From Candidatus Ozemobacteraceae bacterium (lineage in GTDB: Bacteria > Muiribacteriota > Ozemobacteria > Ozemobacterales > Ozemobacteraceae), in NCBI GenBank assembly GCA_035373905.1, contig DAOSOK010000024.1, forward strand, positions 1 to 64,000: DNA of 64,000 bases, in the 5' to 3' direction. How positions within the stretch are numbered: the stretch's first letter is position 1; each line of letters starts with the position of its first letter. A model generated the notes under the pieces. That model saw only the letters and a program-made list of their open reading frames with translations. It was not told the DNA's origin and made no database searches. Below, one piece after another: positions 49,898-59,537 of this stretch. The position numbers and the translations under genes are program-made.

Positions 49898-52837
49898 GTG
49901 CATATCATGCCGGCCGGTGAACAGCCTGCGCCGGGAAGCCGGGAACGATTCGGCGGCAGCCGGTGGGAACTGCTCGGGCCGCTGGTGCTCTGTCTGGCGA
50001 TAGCCCTGCTGGCCCGCCTGTACGGCTGGCAGCAGGCCCGACTCGACGCGATGAGCGCCGAGAGCCGCTGGCGTCAGGAGGCGCGGGCCGAGATCGAGCG
50101 GTTCCGCGGCGGCTGGACCTACGCTCTCCAGGTCGAGACGGCGATGGATCGGCTCCGGCGAAGCGTCGCCGCGGTGCTGGACGAACGTTCGGAACTGACC
50201 GGCGCGACGTTCGCGAAACTGTTTCGCGAAGCCCTTCCGGCTTCGCACCGGCCGGAGGGGACGCAGGTGTTCGCCTTCCGGGTCGATCCGTCCGGAGTTC
50301 ACGAGACCCTGAAGGGGCCGGGGCTCGAATCGGCCATGAGCCGGCTCGTCGGAAGCCTTCTCGTCGCTGCTCTAGCCCCCGATGCGGTTTCTCAGGCGCG
50401 CCGCCCGTCGCTCGACCGGCAGGCGTCGGGGTTGTTCGGCGAACTGATCGGCTTCGACGTTCTCGCGAGGCTGCGGCGAGGGCGGCTGACGGGCTCACGG
50501 TGGCGCGGCGGCGACTATCTGATGATCTGGAACGCCGCTGAAACCCCGCGCGGTACGATTCTCTGGCTGGCTCAGTTCCCCCGAAAAGCCTCGATTGCCG
50601 CCAAGCCCGTCGATCTCGCCCTCAGAAAAGGAACCGCCAGGTGCCGCGGCAGGATGTGGCCGGTGCTGGTGCCGCTGTATCCCGAAAGCGGCAGGGTGCG
50701 GCTGCGCGTCGCCTCCGGAACGGTTCCCGCGACAACACTCCGGCGGATTTCCGGCGCGATCGCTGGCTGCGGAAGCCGGAACGCGATTGCCCCCCCGGGA
50801 TCGGTCGGAACGACCATCCCCGGTCTCTGGATGATGCGCGACATTATCGCAAACACTCTCCCGTTCGAACTCTGGATGGTCGGTCCCGTTCCCCCTCAGG
50901 CCCGCCGGGAGACGCTTCCGCCCTGGGAAAAGGCGTTGTATGCCTCCCTGTTCGGCGGTTTTCTCGTTTTCGTCGCGCGCAGGGCGATGCATCCGGGGCA
51001 GAGCGACCTGTCGCTTCGGATCTGGTTCACGGGATACGTCGTGCTTGCGGGGGTCATTCCGCTCGGCATCGTGTGGGTGCTTTCGTCATGGTGGATCTCC
51101 GCCAACGCCGCGCGACGCGCCGGCGACATGGAGCGGATGGCCGAGGAACGGCTTGTGCGCCTCGACCTGATGAGCATTCGCGAAGTCGACCGGTTCGCGG
51201 AGACCTGCGGCAGGGCCCTCGAAGACTCGTCTCTTCTGAAACGACTCGTCGACGCCCCGGCTGGCGACGCCGGCCAGCGGGAAATCGATCGCGAGCTCGC
51301 CGCCCTCCGGGCCGCAGGCCTTCCCGCCGAGTATATGCAGGTGTTCAGGCCCGGCCGCGACTCGTTCATGGCGACGGCGCCAGGAGCGAGCGACCGGCCG
51401 AACCGGGCCCTGTTCCAGTTGCAGAGCGGTATGATCAACATGACCGCCGTCTTTGGAGACCCGAAAAATGCCGAATATTATACGAAGGCGCTGCAGGGAC
51501 GCGAGCGTCTCTCATTCGAAGGATTCAGGGCCGTGTTCTCCGACGAGTTCGGGCGATACTACTACGACGTCCGGCGGCGGGGGCACCTGTTCCGCGGCTC
51601 GAACGAGCCGCTCTTCATGACCTACGACATCATCGCCGACGCGTCGAAGTTCCAGCTGGGCGTGATTTTCGCGACGCGCGCCGGCGGCCAGTTCGCCTCT
51701 CTGCTCCGCGACGAACTCGCCCGATGGAAGATGATGCTCCCGGGGTTCCGGATCGCCTGGGGGAAGCTGATGCCCGGCGGCTTCGAGCCGTTCGGCGGTG
51801 CCGGCATGGCGCCCTCGCCCGACCTGGAGCGCACCCTGAACGACGCTGCCCGCTCCGGGAACATGAGGATCTCCCGGAGCGGCGAGCGGATCTTCATCGC
51901 CCGCCCCTGCGAACGCATGCCCGGCTTCATCGTCGGCCTGGAATTCTCAACGGCCGCTATCCGGCGCGATGCGGCGGGAACCCTGCTACGGCTGGAATGT
52001 ATATTGTCTATTATTGTGTCTATCCTTTTTCTGATCGGTCTGGGTGTCGGCCGGCATCTCCTCCAGCCGCTTTCCGGGCTCGAGGCCGGGTTGAAACGGG
52101 CCGCGGCCGGCGATCTCGAGACCCGGGTGGGCCTCGAGCGGCCCGACGAGATCGGCGAGGTGACGAACGCCTTCGACCGGATGATCGACGGTCTCCGCGA
52201 ACGGCGCGCGCTCGGTCGGTTTGTCTCCGCGACCCTCGACCAGGACGTGTCGCAGGAGCGCGAAACCTTCGCCGGCCCGCGTGAGGTCGACGGGGCGGTT
52301 CTTGTATCGGATCTGCGGAGTTTCACCACGATCTCCGAGACCCGGCCCGTCGAAGAGGTCGTCGGCATGCTGAACGCGCATCTTGAGGCGATGGCCGGCG
52401 CGATCCATACGGCCGGCGGCAAGATCGACAGATTCATCGGCGACGCCGTGATCGCCGCGTTTTACGGAAATCCGCCGGCCGAGAACGCCCGCCGAGCCCT
52501 GAACGCCGCCGTCGCGATGCGGCGAGCCCACGAGCGGCGCATCGAAGAGCGCCGGGCCGCGGGAGCGTTCGCCTACGGCATGGGCGTCGGCATCGACGCG
52601 GGGAAACTCCTCGTCGGCTCGTTCGGAACGGCGGAGCGGATGGAGCGTGCCGTGCTCGGCGTGCCACGCGACGAAGCCGAACGTCTCGAGGCCGATTCCA
52701 AGAAAGGCAGGTATACGACGATCGTTCTTTCCTCCGAAATGATGCGCCTTCTCGGAAATCCGGCAACGGGGTGGGAACAAATCCCGGGAAGCGACGGCTG
52801 GGAGCTCGTCGAACTGCCGCCGGAGGACGGTGCATGA
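49898..52837 (+). CDS. Class III cyclase A: metal Asp pair kept, substrate residues lost (C1-like)
   Basis: A 979-residue membrane protein. Membrane segments lie near 25-45, 348-364, 374-400 and 697-720; a HAMP domain follows, then a class III nucleotide cyclase domain of about 795-955. Both metal-binding Asp residues are present: D805 (VLVSDLRSF) and D849 (FIGDAV). The substrate Lys is Arg845 (KIDRFIGD), the Thr/Asp purine contact is Ala, and the transition-state Asn is Asp925 (GVPRDEAERLE; Arg929 kept). A homodimer should be weak or inactive. The stop overlaps the ATG of cyclase B (ATGA), so the two are made in equal amounts. The start at 49898 is GTG with GGGGG upstream. Confidence 0.87.
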   Translation: MHIMPAGEQPAPGSRERFGGSRWELLGPLVLCLAIALLARLYGWQQARLDAMSAESRWRQEARAEIERFRGGWTYALQVETAMDRLRRSVAAVLDERSELTGATFAKLFREALPASHRPEGTQVFAFRVDPSGVHETLKGPGLESAMSRLVGSLLVAALAPDAVSQARRPSLDRQASGLFGELIGFDVLARLRRGRLTGSRWRGGDYLMIWNAAETPRGTILWLAQFPRKASIAAKPVDLALRKGTARCRGRMWPVLVPLYPESGRVRLRVASGTVPATTLRRISGAIAGCGSRNAIAPPGSVGTTIPGLWMMRDIIANTLPFELWMVGPVPPQARRETLPPWEKALYASLFGGFLVFVARRAMHPGQSDLSLRIWFTGYVVLAGVIPLGIVWVLSSWWISANAARRAGDMERMAEERLVRLDLMSIREVDRFAETCGRALEDSSLLKRLVDAPAGDAGQREIDRELAALRAAGLPAEYMQVFRPGRDSFMATAPGASDRPNRALFQLQSGMINMTAVFGDPKNAEYYTKALQGRERLSFEGFRAVFSDEFGRYYYDVRRRGHLFRGSNEPLFMTYDIIADASKFQLGVIFATRAGGQFASLLRDELARWKMMLPGFRIAWGKLMPGGFEPFGGAGMAPSPDLERTLNDAARSGNMRISRSGERIFIARPCERMPGFIVGLEFSTAAIRRDAAGTLLRLECILSIIVSILFLIGLGVGRHLLQPLSGLEAGLKRAAAGDLETRVGLERPDEIGEVTNAFDRMIDGLRERRALGRFVSATLDQDVSQERETFAGPREVDGAVLVSDLRSFTTISETRPVEEVVGMLNAHLEAMAGAIHTAGGKIDRFIGDAVIAAFYGNPPAENARRALNAAVAMRRAHERRIEERRAAGAFAYGMGVGIDAGKLLVGSFGTAERMERAVLGVPRDEAERLEADSKKGRYTTIVLSSEMMRLLGNPATGWEQIPGSDGWELVELPPEDGA

Positions 52838-55809
52838 AAACGTCGCGATGGCTGACGGTCTTCTGGATGCTCGTTCTCCTCATGCCGTTCCTCGTTCTCG
52901 GCATCGGCCGGAGTGAGCGTCTCGCCCTGAAGCTCGCCTCGGAACGAGCCGAAGCCAGGGCGAGGGCGAGGGAACTCACGCTCGAGGCACAGTCGTGCGC
53001 GCTTCCCAGGGACGGTGTCGCCCGAATTCTGCAGCAATTCCAGGACGGCGCCGAGCGGATCTCGGAACAACCCGGCGCGGACGTCGACCTGAAACGGCGA
53101 AGGCTGGAGCGCTTGTATGCGAACCTGGTCAGGCGCTGGCTTCCCCCTCACGCTCTGAGCATGAGATGGAGTGGCGGCATGGCCGCCTCAGAGGGGCTTC
53201 GATTCGACGCGGCGCATGGTCGCCGGTTCCCGCCGGAGTTTCCGGATCTCTTCCTCTCCTGGGGATGGGCCGATTCCTCCGAAATGCTCCGGCGCGCGAG
53301 AACCTCGTCCATGCTTTCGGAACTGATCGGGTCGCCGATGAACCTCGACTTGCAGGCGGGCACGAAGAGCGGCAAGGTTCAGTCGTATCTCGGAACGTCC
53401 GGCATCAACGGCTTCTACTGGAGAAAGCTGCAGACGAGCAGGCTCGTCGCGTGGTTCGATCTGACCGGCCTGGATGAGCATCTCGGCATGAACATCATGG
53501 CGAACCAGGTGCGAGGGCCGGGGATGGGCGTCATTTTCACCGACGATCGCGCCAGGCCGATCGTCGGGGGCGGGGAATGGCGCAAGGGGGGGCATCGCCT
53601 CATCGAGCGTCTCCGAAAGCTCGGCGGCGGCAAACTGCCTGCCGTTGCCGTGGTGGGACGCCGGTTCGTGATGACGTCCCTTCCCCCGTCGGGAATGGCC
53701 GGGAGAATCGTCGTGACCGTTCCCTGGCCCGAAACGACCGGTATCGGTCGTGCGTCCGGTCTGCAACCGACGCCGTTCGCCGCGCTTCTCGCCTCGGGGC
53801 TCTTTCTCGCGCTTCTCGGCACGGCCGCGTTCATCAGCCGTCGTGCGACCGTCGGCTGGATGCTTCTCGGGGCATGCCTCGGCATGTCGATCGTGCCCGC
53901 CGGCGCCGGCTGGGTCGTGGTGAAACGAGCGGTTGCCGAATACGGCCGGGCCGAACTGCGAGCGAAAGTCGACGATCTTCACCGGGATCTGACGAACCTC
54001 GACAACGGCGGGAACAGGCTGCATGCGACGTTGATCGGCATGCTGCGCCGTCTTTCGAGAACCCCGGATACATTGGCCCGTCTCGAGAGAGGCGACTCGC
54101 CGGTCACTCTGCGGAGCGCGCTGCGCTTCCTCATCGACGCATGCGACCTGGAGGGGGAATATCCCGACCTGAACGGGCCGGACCTGCTTCTCTGCGTGGC
54201 TCCCGACGATCGGACGAGCATCGTCAGCCGATTGACGAAAAACTCGGAAAGCGTCACCAATTCGGAACGTCCTCTCCTCGAGGTTTTCGGTCCGCTCGTG
54301 AAAAAAATGCGCGACGGCATCAAGCGGAGCTGGAGGGAGGAGGCGCCCGGAGAACCCGTATCGGAAGCGACAAAGCTCCGGGAAACCATGAAATCCGACA
54401 TGCTGTACGACCTGTACATCGCCATCTTCGGCATCGACGCCCTGATCAGTCAGATCAGCTTTCCGGAAGAACTGATCGACGTGAAAACCTCGTTCATGCG
54501 CATTTTCATCATCGGCCTGCGTGTGTTCCGGGCGACTGGCATTCCCACGGATTGGTTGCTCTTTTCGATCTGGGACGATTCGAAAGAGCTGGCGTACGTG
54601 CGTCGGGTCTTTGAAGAACGGTTTTCGGGCCGTTTCGGCGCCTGGCACAGGCTGGCCGTTTCGGAGGCCTCGGGGACGCCCGACGACGAGCCCGACGCGC
54701 CCGAGATATGGGTCATTACAGGACTTGCAGAGCACATCTTCGGCGGCTGGATCGCCCCCGGCCATGCGCGAATGCCGAAGGCCATGCAGGAAGCCATCGA
54801 GCGCGCCCGAAACTCCGGTATCATCCAGACCGGGCGTGACATGGCCGCGCCCGGACGGCCCGTCTTCGAGGCATTTTTGGGGAATCACCTCTCCCGGTTC
54901 ATTCTGGCCGGCCAGGTCGAGACGAACTCGATCGAGCGCCGGGTTCAGCGTCTGCAGACGGCCGGCAACATCGTTGCCGTCGGCCTCGTGGTCATCGCTC
55001 TCGTGCTCGCCTGGCAAGGGCGCCGCTGGCTGCTCGAGCCGCTCGAGCGCCTGCGCCTCGCCATGGGCCGGATCGCCGAGGGGCGCGACCAGATCCGGAT
55101 TCCAGTGGACCGTTCGGACGAGTTCGGAACGCTGGCCGTCGCGTTCAACTCGATGGCCCGCGCTCTGGAAGAGGCGGCGATTCTGGGCCGGTTCGTCTCG
55201 GGGGCCGTCCGGCGCGCCGTGCGCGATCGAAAATCCGACGAGAGCGGCCGCGGCGAGCACCGGGAGGTCACCGTGCTCTTTTCATGCCTGTTCCACTTCG
55301 ACCGGGTCTGCGCCGAAAAAAACGCGGCACAGGTCTTCGACACGCTCGGCGCTCACCTGGGCGCTCTGAACGCCGAACTTGAGCCGTTCGCCGCCGGGGC
55401 CGAGATCGACAAGGTCATCGGCGACAAGATCCTGGTCGTCTTCGACCACGAGCGACTGGGCGGGAATGCCCGGGCCGCCGCCGCCGTTCTCGCCGTCGTG
55501 AACGGCGTCCGGCGCCGGATGGCTGCAGCCGGCCTCGAAACGGCGATGGGCGTCAACACCGGCAGGGTCATCTCCGGCATTCTCGGCGCGACCTCGGTGC
55601 GGCTCGACCACACCGTCATCGGCGACCCGGTGAACCTCGCCTCGCGACTGGCTCTGCTCGCGCACATGACCGAGGGAACCCGGACCGTCCTCTCGGGCGC
55701 GTTTCTTGCCGCCTGCGAGACGCCGCCGAACGCCGAGAAGCTGCCCTTCAGGAAAGTGAAAGGCAAGACCCAGGAGGTCGAGGCCTGGCTGATGCTCGAG
55801 GATGTGTGA
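52834..55809 (+). CDS. Class III cyclase B: substrate residues kept, first metal Asp lost (C2-like)
   Basis: A 991-residue partner of cyclase A with the same plan: membrane segments near 6-26, 312-333, 338-360 and 708-728, HAMP, and a cyclase domain of about 805-985. The first metal Asp is Cys818 (VLFSCLFHF), while the second is Asp864 (KVIGDK). Lys860, Thr927, Asn934 and Arg938 (DHTVIGDPVNLASRL) are all present; the Lys/Thr pair fits ATP over GTP. Alone it could not bind two metals normally. Joined with cyclase A it would supply the substrate and transition-state residues of a single site. Confidence 0.87.
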   Translation: MKTSRWLTVFWMLVLLMPFLVLGIGRSERLALKLASERAEARARARELTLEAQSCALPRDGVARILQQFQDGAERISEQPGADVDLKRRRLERLYANLVRRWLPPHALSMRWSGGMAASEGLRFDAAHGRRFPPEFPDLFLSWGWADSSEMLRRARTSSMLSELIGSPMNLDLQAGTKSGKVQSYLGTSGINGFYWRKLQTSRLVAWFDLTGLDEHLGMNIMANQVRGPGMGVIFTDDRARPIVGGGEWRKGGHRLIERLRKLGGGKLPAVAVVGRRFVMTSLPPSGMAGRIVVTVPWPETTGIGRASGLQPTPFAALLASGLFLALLGTAAFISRRATVGWMLLGACLGMSIVPAGAGWVVVKRAVAEYGRAELRAKVDDLHRDLTNLDNGGNRLHATLIGMLRRLSRTPDTLARLERGDSPVTLRSALRFLIDACDLEGEYPDLNGPDLLLCVAPDDRTSIVSRLTKNSESVTNSERPLLEVFGPLVKKMRDGIKRSWREEAPGEPVSEATKLRETMKSDMLYDLYIAIFGIDALISQISFPEELIDVKTSFMRIFIIGLRVFRATGIPTDWLLFSIWDDSKELAYVRRVFEERFSGRFGAWHRLAVSEASGTPDDEPDAPEIWVITGLAEHIFGGWIAPGHARMPKAMQEAIERARNSGIIQTGRDMAAPGRPVFEAFLGNHLSRFILAGQVETNSIERRVQRLQTAGNIVAVGLVVIALVLAWQGRRWLLEPLERLRLAMGRIAEGRDQIRIPVDRSDEFGTLAVAFNSMARALEEAAILGRFVSGAVRRAVRDRKSDESGRGEHREVTVLFSCLFHFDRVCAEKNAAQVFDTLGAHLGALNAELEPFAAGAEIDKVIGDKILVVFDHERLGGNARAAAAVLAVVNGVRRRMAAAGLETAMGVNTGRVISGILGATSVRLDHTVIGDPVNLASRLALLAHMTEGTRTVLSGAFLAACETPPNAEKLPFRKVKGKTQEVEAWLMLEDV

Positions 55810-55852
55810 AAAACACACGCGAGAGTGAAAAAGACTCATACGCCCGAAAACG

Positions 55853-55876
55853 AAAAACGGCTCTCAGAGCCGTTTT
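55853..55876 (+). terminator. Terminator after the cyclase pair
   Basis: AAAACGGCTC, TCA and GAGCCGTTTT form a perfect ten-pair stem ending in T. Confidence 0.7.
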
Positions 55877-56247
55877 CAACTTGGCACGTCAGTTGCATAT
55901 ATAACCGCAGTTCATTGAAAACAATTTTCGGGCCCCTTGATTAACATCTGCAGATGTATCGCAGAACAATCGCTGCGCGAGCTTGTTCGAATTGTCACGT
56001 CCGGTCACGCCGTATGATGCAGCATGCCGCACCAGAGCCACCGCAACCGCCATGAACGTTCGTATCACATACCCACCATTGCTTTCCGGGCCCGGAAATC
56101 GTTCTTGTGGGTCGCAGCACTTTCGACGATTCAAGTATCCTCTCAAAAGATCCTCTCACTTTCGCCCCGGCTATTTTAAGCCGGGGTTCTTTTTTTCTCG
56201 ACAATGTGCGAAAATAACCCCATTTGACCGGGTAGGGGAATCCCCTG
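55877..56247. other. Intergenic region with second terminator
   Basis: CCCCGGCTATTTTAAGCCGGGG followed by TTCTTTTTTT at 56165-56196 is a strong terminator about 290 bases after the previous one. TTGCATATATAACC near 55893 is an AT-rich possible promoter. A short transcript between the two is possible, but I see no supported reading frame. Confidence 0.45.
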
Positions 56248-57411
56248 ATGAGTGAAATTCGCACATTGCATTTTCTGGCCGTCCTGAGCGCGTTCATCCT
56301 GTTCGGATGCCTGGATGGTCGCGCCTTTGCCGCTGACCTGATCGCCGAGATCGTGACCGACAAACCGACGCGCTACGCCCGAACTCTCGCGCTCGATTCT
56401 GAAAACCGTCTCTGGGCCTCGTTTATGAACGAGCAGGGCCTCGACTCCTGGGGAATCGCCCGCCTCGAAACGGCTTCTCCGACGCTTTTTCCCGCCGCCG
56501 GCCTGTCGGTCCGGCGCGTGCATGCCCTGAGAGCCGCGCCGGGCGCGGGAATCGCCGCCGCGACCGACGACGGGCTCCGCATTGTCACGCCCGACGGTCG
56601 GATCGACGTGCACGCGAACGGCGATCGCCTCACGCACCTGGCGCCCGGGGCCGGGAATTCCCTGCTGGCCGCCGGCTCGGCCGATGATGGCGGATTGGTT
56701 CTGGCCCGATACCGGTCCGGCCGTCCGATCGAACGATGGCGGCTGCAGACGAAAAAGGCAGCCCTCTCCCGTGACCTTCTGAACGTGTTCGAACTGCCGG
56801 ACGGCCGGGTGCTGATCGTCCTGTCGACGGATGTCGTGATGCTCGAGGGTGGAAAGCTCCGCCGTCTCGACTGGACGAAGACGCCCCTTGCCAGTCCCGC
56901 CCGCGGCCGCTCGGCCGAACGCCGCATGCCCCCGCTCTGGATATACGACGCTGCGATGGCCCCCGACGGCGGCGTGTATTTCATCGGCGCCTGCAAAAAG
57001 CTCGTCCGGTGGCGGAACGATCGGTTCGACACCCTCGCCGAAGGCCATTTCCAGGACCTCGCCGTCGATCCCTCTTCCGGAGTTCTCTGGGTGACCGACT
57101 TCGCGGGTACACTCAAAACATGGGACGGAAAATCCCTCGAGCTTGCCTACCGACTCCCCGACGGCGAAATCCGCAACATCTGGCCGGCCGCTTCCGGAAC
57201 CCTCTGGCTCGAATGCGCCCACGCGAGCGGCCCCCACCGCCTCGCCCGCCTCTCTCCCGGCTTGGCCGACCCCGACACTGTCTCCCTCGACTTCCGCCCC
57301 GGTCTTCTCTCGCCCGGTATTCTCTCCCTCGTCCAAGCCCCCGACGGCGTCACCCTCATCGCCACAAACGAAGGCCTCTGGCGCATCCGCGACCTGGAAA
57401 CCTCGAAGTAG
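56248..57411 (+). CDS. Exported beta-propeller protein
   Basis: A 387-residue protein with a signal peptide (FLAVLSAFILFGCLDGRAFA) that includes a possible lipobox Cys (LFGC). The mature part has propeller blades of the kind seen at 13659: LWASFMNEQGLDSW, IAAATDDGLRIVTPDG, VYFIGACKKLVRW, LWVTDFAGTLKTW, LIATNEGLWRI. It is likely a periplasmic protein or lipoprotein. It has no neighbouring partner on the same strand before 57663, and its function is unknown. Confidence 0.68.
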   Translation: MSEIRTLHFLAVLSAFILFGCLDGRAFAADLIAEIVTDKPTRYARTLALDSENRLWASFMNEQGLDSWGIARLETASPTLFPAAGLSVRRVHALRAAPGAGIAAATDDGLRIVTPDGRIDVHANGDRLTHLAPGAGNSLLAAGSADDGGLVLARYRSGRPIERWRLQTKKAALSRDLLNVFELPDGRVLIVLSTDVVMLEGGKLRRLDWTKTPLASPARGRSAERRMPPLWIYDAAMAPDGGVYFIGACKKLVRWRNDRFDTLAEGHFQDLAVDPSSGVLWVTDFAGTLKTWDGKSLELAYRLPDGEIRNIWPAASGTLWLECAHASGPHRLARLSPGLADPDTVSLDFRPGLLSPGILSLVQAPDGVTLIATNEGLWRIRDLETSK

Positions 57412-57662
57412 TCGAGGCCGGGACCGGCTGTGTTGCAGTCGGATTGCAAACTGGCCGCTCGGATTTCGTTCGTGCCGATCCTGGCGAGCGAGAACGCATC
57501 TTCCTGAGTCCAGCGGTTCCACCTTTGGGATTCTCACTGTTTATCTATATGGATGAATTTATAATTGAGGAATTCGGGGCGACCTGTTACATTGAGCCCC
57601 GGAATCCTTCCTGTTCGAAAATTGCCGTCCGGTTTCCACAGACCGGTTACAGATGAGGTGAT

Positions 57663-58328
57663 ATGCGACTTCCGCCGTTGGCGCCCCGTGATCGAGAGGA
57701 GTATCTTCTCGGGCACTGTCGTGGCAAGGCGGTTCTGCATCTGGGGTGCGCCGATTGGCCGCTGACCAGGGCCCGGCTGCGTGACGGGTCGCTGCTGCAT
57801 GCGAAGCTGGCCGCGGTCACCGACCGGTTGTGGGGCATCGATGCAAGCGCCGACGGAATCAGGCTGATGACCGACGCCGGGTTTCCCAACCTGGTGGCGC
57901 TCGGCAGGACGGACGAACTGGCTCCCACCCTGCGGCGGACGTTCGACCGGGTGGTGGCGGGTGAGATCCTCGAGCATCTCGACGATCCCGGTTCCTTCCT
58001 GGCCGGCCTGCGCGGGGTGTGCCACCCCGGGACGCTTCTGCTGCTGACCGTGCCGAACTTCGCTTCCCTGAAACGCCTTCCCAGGCTGTTGTGGGGGGAA
58101 GAAACGGTTCATCCCGACCATCGCGCCTACTACTCGGTGGTGACCGTCACGCGGCTCTGCGCTGAACAGGGGTTCAGGCGCCGCGAAGTCTTCAGCTATT
58201 GGGGCACGCGCGGGCGGTTCGCGTTTCTGCTCAACCCCGTCTGCCGGCGCCTTCCGTTTCTGCAGGCACTCGCAGACGGCCTCTGCTTCGCGTTTTCCCC
58301 TGACGTGGCGCCCGAGCCAGGCCGATGA
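57663..58328 (+). CDS. Class I SAM-dependent methyltransferase
   Basis: A 221-residue methyltransferase of the Methyltransf_11/23 type. Motif I is VLHLGCADW (near 24-32), the acidic loop is LWGIDASADGI, and motif IV is RVVAGEILEHLDDPGSFL. Its start follows GAGGTGAT. Its stop overlaps the start of a glycosyltransferase (ATGA), so it probably methylates a sugar or lipid in the same pathway. The exact substrate is unknown. Confidence 0.78.
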   Translation: MRLPPLAPRDREEYLLGHCRGKAVLHLGCADWPLTRARLRDGSLLHAKLAAVTDRLWGIDASADGIRLMTDAGFPNLVALGRTDELAPTLRRTFDRVVAGEILEHLDDPGSFLAGLRGVCHPGTLLLLTVPNFASLKRLPRLLWGEETVHPDHRAYYSVVTVTRLCAEQGFRRREVFSYWGTRGRFAFLLNPVCRRLPFLQALADGLCFAFSPDVAPEPGR

Positions 58329-59521
58329 ACCTTTGCGTCACGACGCAGCACCGCTTCGACCGGACGCCCGACGGGGCGGTCTGGACGGATTCCGCTTTCC
58401 CGTATGCCTTCTGGAACCGCTACCAGGAAGAGTTTCCGACGGTCAGGGTTCTCGCGCGGGTCAGAGACGTTCCGACGCCGCCCCCGCGCGCCGCGCGCTC
58501 GGACGGGCCGGGGGTGACATTCGCACCCGTTCCGTACTACGTGGGCCCGTGGGCGTTCCTGCTGAATCGCGGAAACGTGCGGGCAACGATGCGCCGCATG
58601 ATCGGACCGAATGATGCCGTCCTGTTCCGGGTTCCCGCCCCGCAGCCGGCGCTGTGCCTCGATTTCCTCGCCCGCCGCGGCCAGCCGTTCGGCGTCGAAG
58701 TGCTCGGCGACCCGATCGACCTGTTCTCGCCCGGCACCTACGCCACGCCGGCTCTGCCGCTGATCCGGTTCCTGACGTGGCTCGAGCTGCGGCGAATCTG
58801 TCGCCGGGCCGCCGCCGCCGCATACGTCACGCGCGAAGCGCTCCAGCGACGCTATCCGACGAAGGGTATTTCGTTCGGCTATTCCGACGTGAGCCTCGCC
58901 GAAGGTGAACTGGCCGCCCGCCCGCGGATATTTCCCGGGAATGTCCCGCCCTTCCGGTTGTTGTTCGTCGGTTCGCTGCACCATCGGCAAAAAGGCCCGG
59001 ATGTGCTGTTGCGGGCTGTTCGCGAGTTGCAGACTGCCGGTCTGGATATCGTCTTGACTATAGTTGGAGACGGCCCTGAGCGACCTGGGCTGGAGCGGCT
59101 GGCCGAAGAACTCGGCATTGCGACGCGCGTCCGGTTCGCCGGAACGTTTTCCGAGAGGCGGATGATCATGGAGGCACTGCGCGAGGCCCATCTGTTCGTC
59201 CTGCCTTCGCGGGCGGAAGGCCTGCCGAAAGCCCTGGTGGAGGCGATGGCGGCCGGACTGCCCTGCATCAGCACCCCGGTGGGCGGCATTCCGGAGATCA
59301 TGGACGCGGGGGATCTCGTTCCGCCTGGAGATCATGACGCCCTGGCCCGGGCTATCGAGCGGTGTCTCGGCGACCCGATACGCTGGGAAGACATGTCGCG
59401 GCGAAGCCTGGCAACCGCCCGGCGTTTCACCTCGACCCACCTGAACGCGCCGCACCGCGAATTTCTCCGTGAGTTGCGCCGTCAGACAATCGCGCGCGGG
59501 GAAGGAACGATCCGAAGCTGA
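58325..59521 (+). CDS. Glycosyltransferase, GT4 family
   Basis: A 398-residue GT-B fold transferase. The donor domain has LLFVGSLHHRQKGPDVLLRA, LTIVGDGPERPGL, LFVLPSRAEGLPKALVEAMA (the EX7E motif with Glu in RAEGLPKALVE) and PCISTPVGGIPEI. The N-terminal half is less conserved (LCVTTQHRFDRTPDGAVWTD). It is translationally coupled to the methyltransferase. It faces a membrane flippase-like gene on the other strand, together forming a small glycan cluster. Confidence 0.88.
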   Translation: MNLCVTTQHRFDRTPDGAVWTDSAFPYAFWNRYQEEFPTVRVLARVRDVPTPPPRAARSDGPGVTFAPVPYYVGPWAFLLNRGNVRATMRRMIGPNDAVLFRVPAPQPALCLDFLARRGQPFGVEVLGDPIDLFSPGTYATPALPLIRFLTWLELRRICRRAAAAAYVTREALQRRYPTKGISFGYSDVSLAEGELAARPRIFPGNVPPFRLLFVGSLHHRQKGPDVLLRAVRELQTAGLDIVLTIVGDGPERPGLERLAEELGIATRVRFAGTFSERRMIMEALREAHLFVLPSRAEGLPKALVEAMAAGLPCISTPVGGIPEIMDAGDLVPPGDHDALARAIERCLGDPIRWEDMSRRSLATARRFTSTHLNAPHREFLRELRRQTIARGEGTIRS

Positions 59522-59537
59522 GTCTTGCGAAGAGGGT

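Noticed and set aside
55877..56164. A small RNA gene between two terminators
   Set aside because: The spacing is suggestive, but no conserved RNA structure or clear promoter is recognisable by eye.
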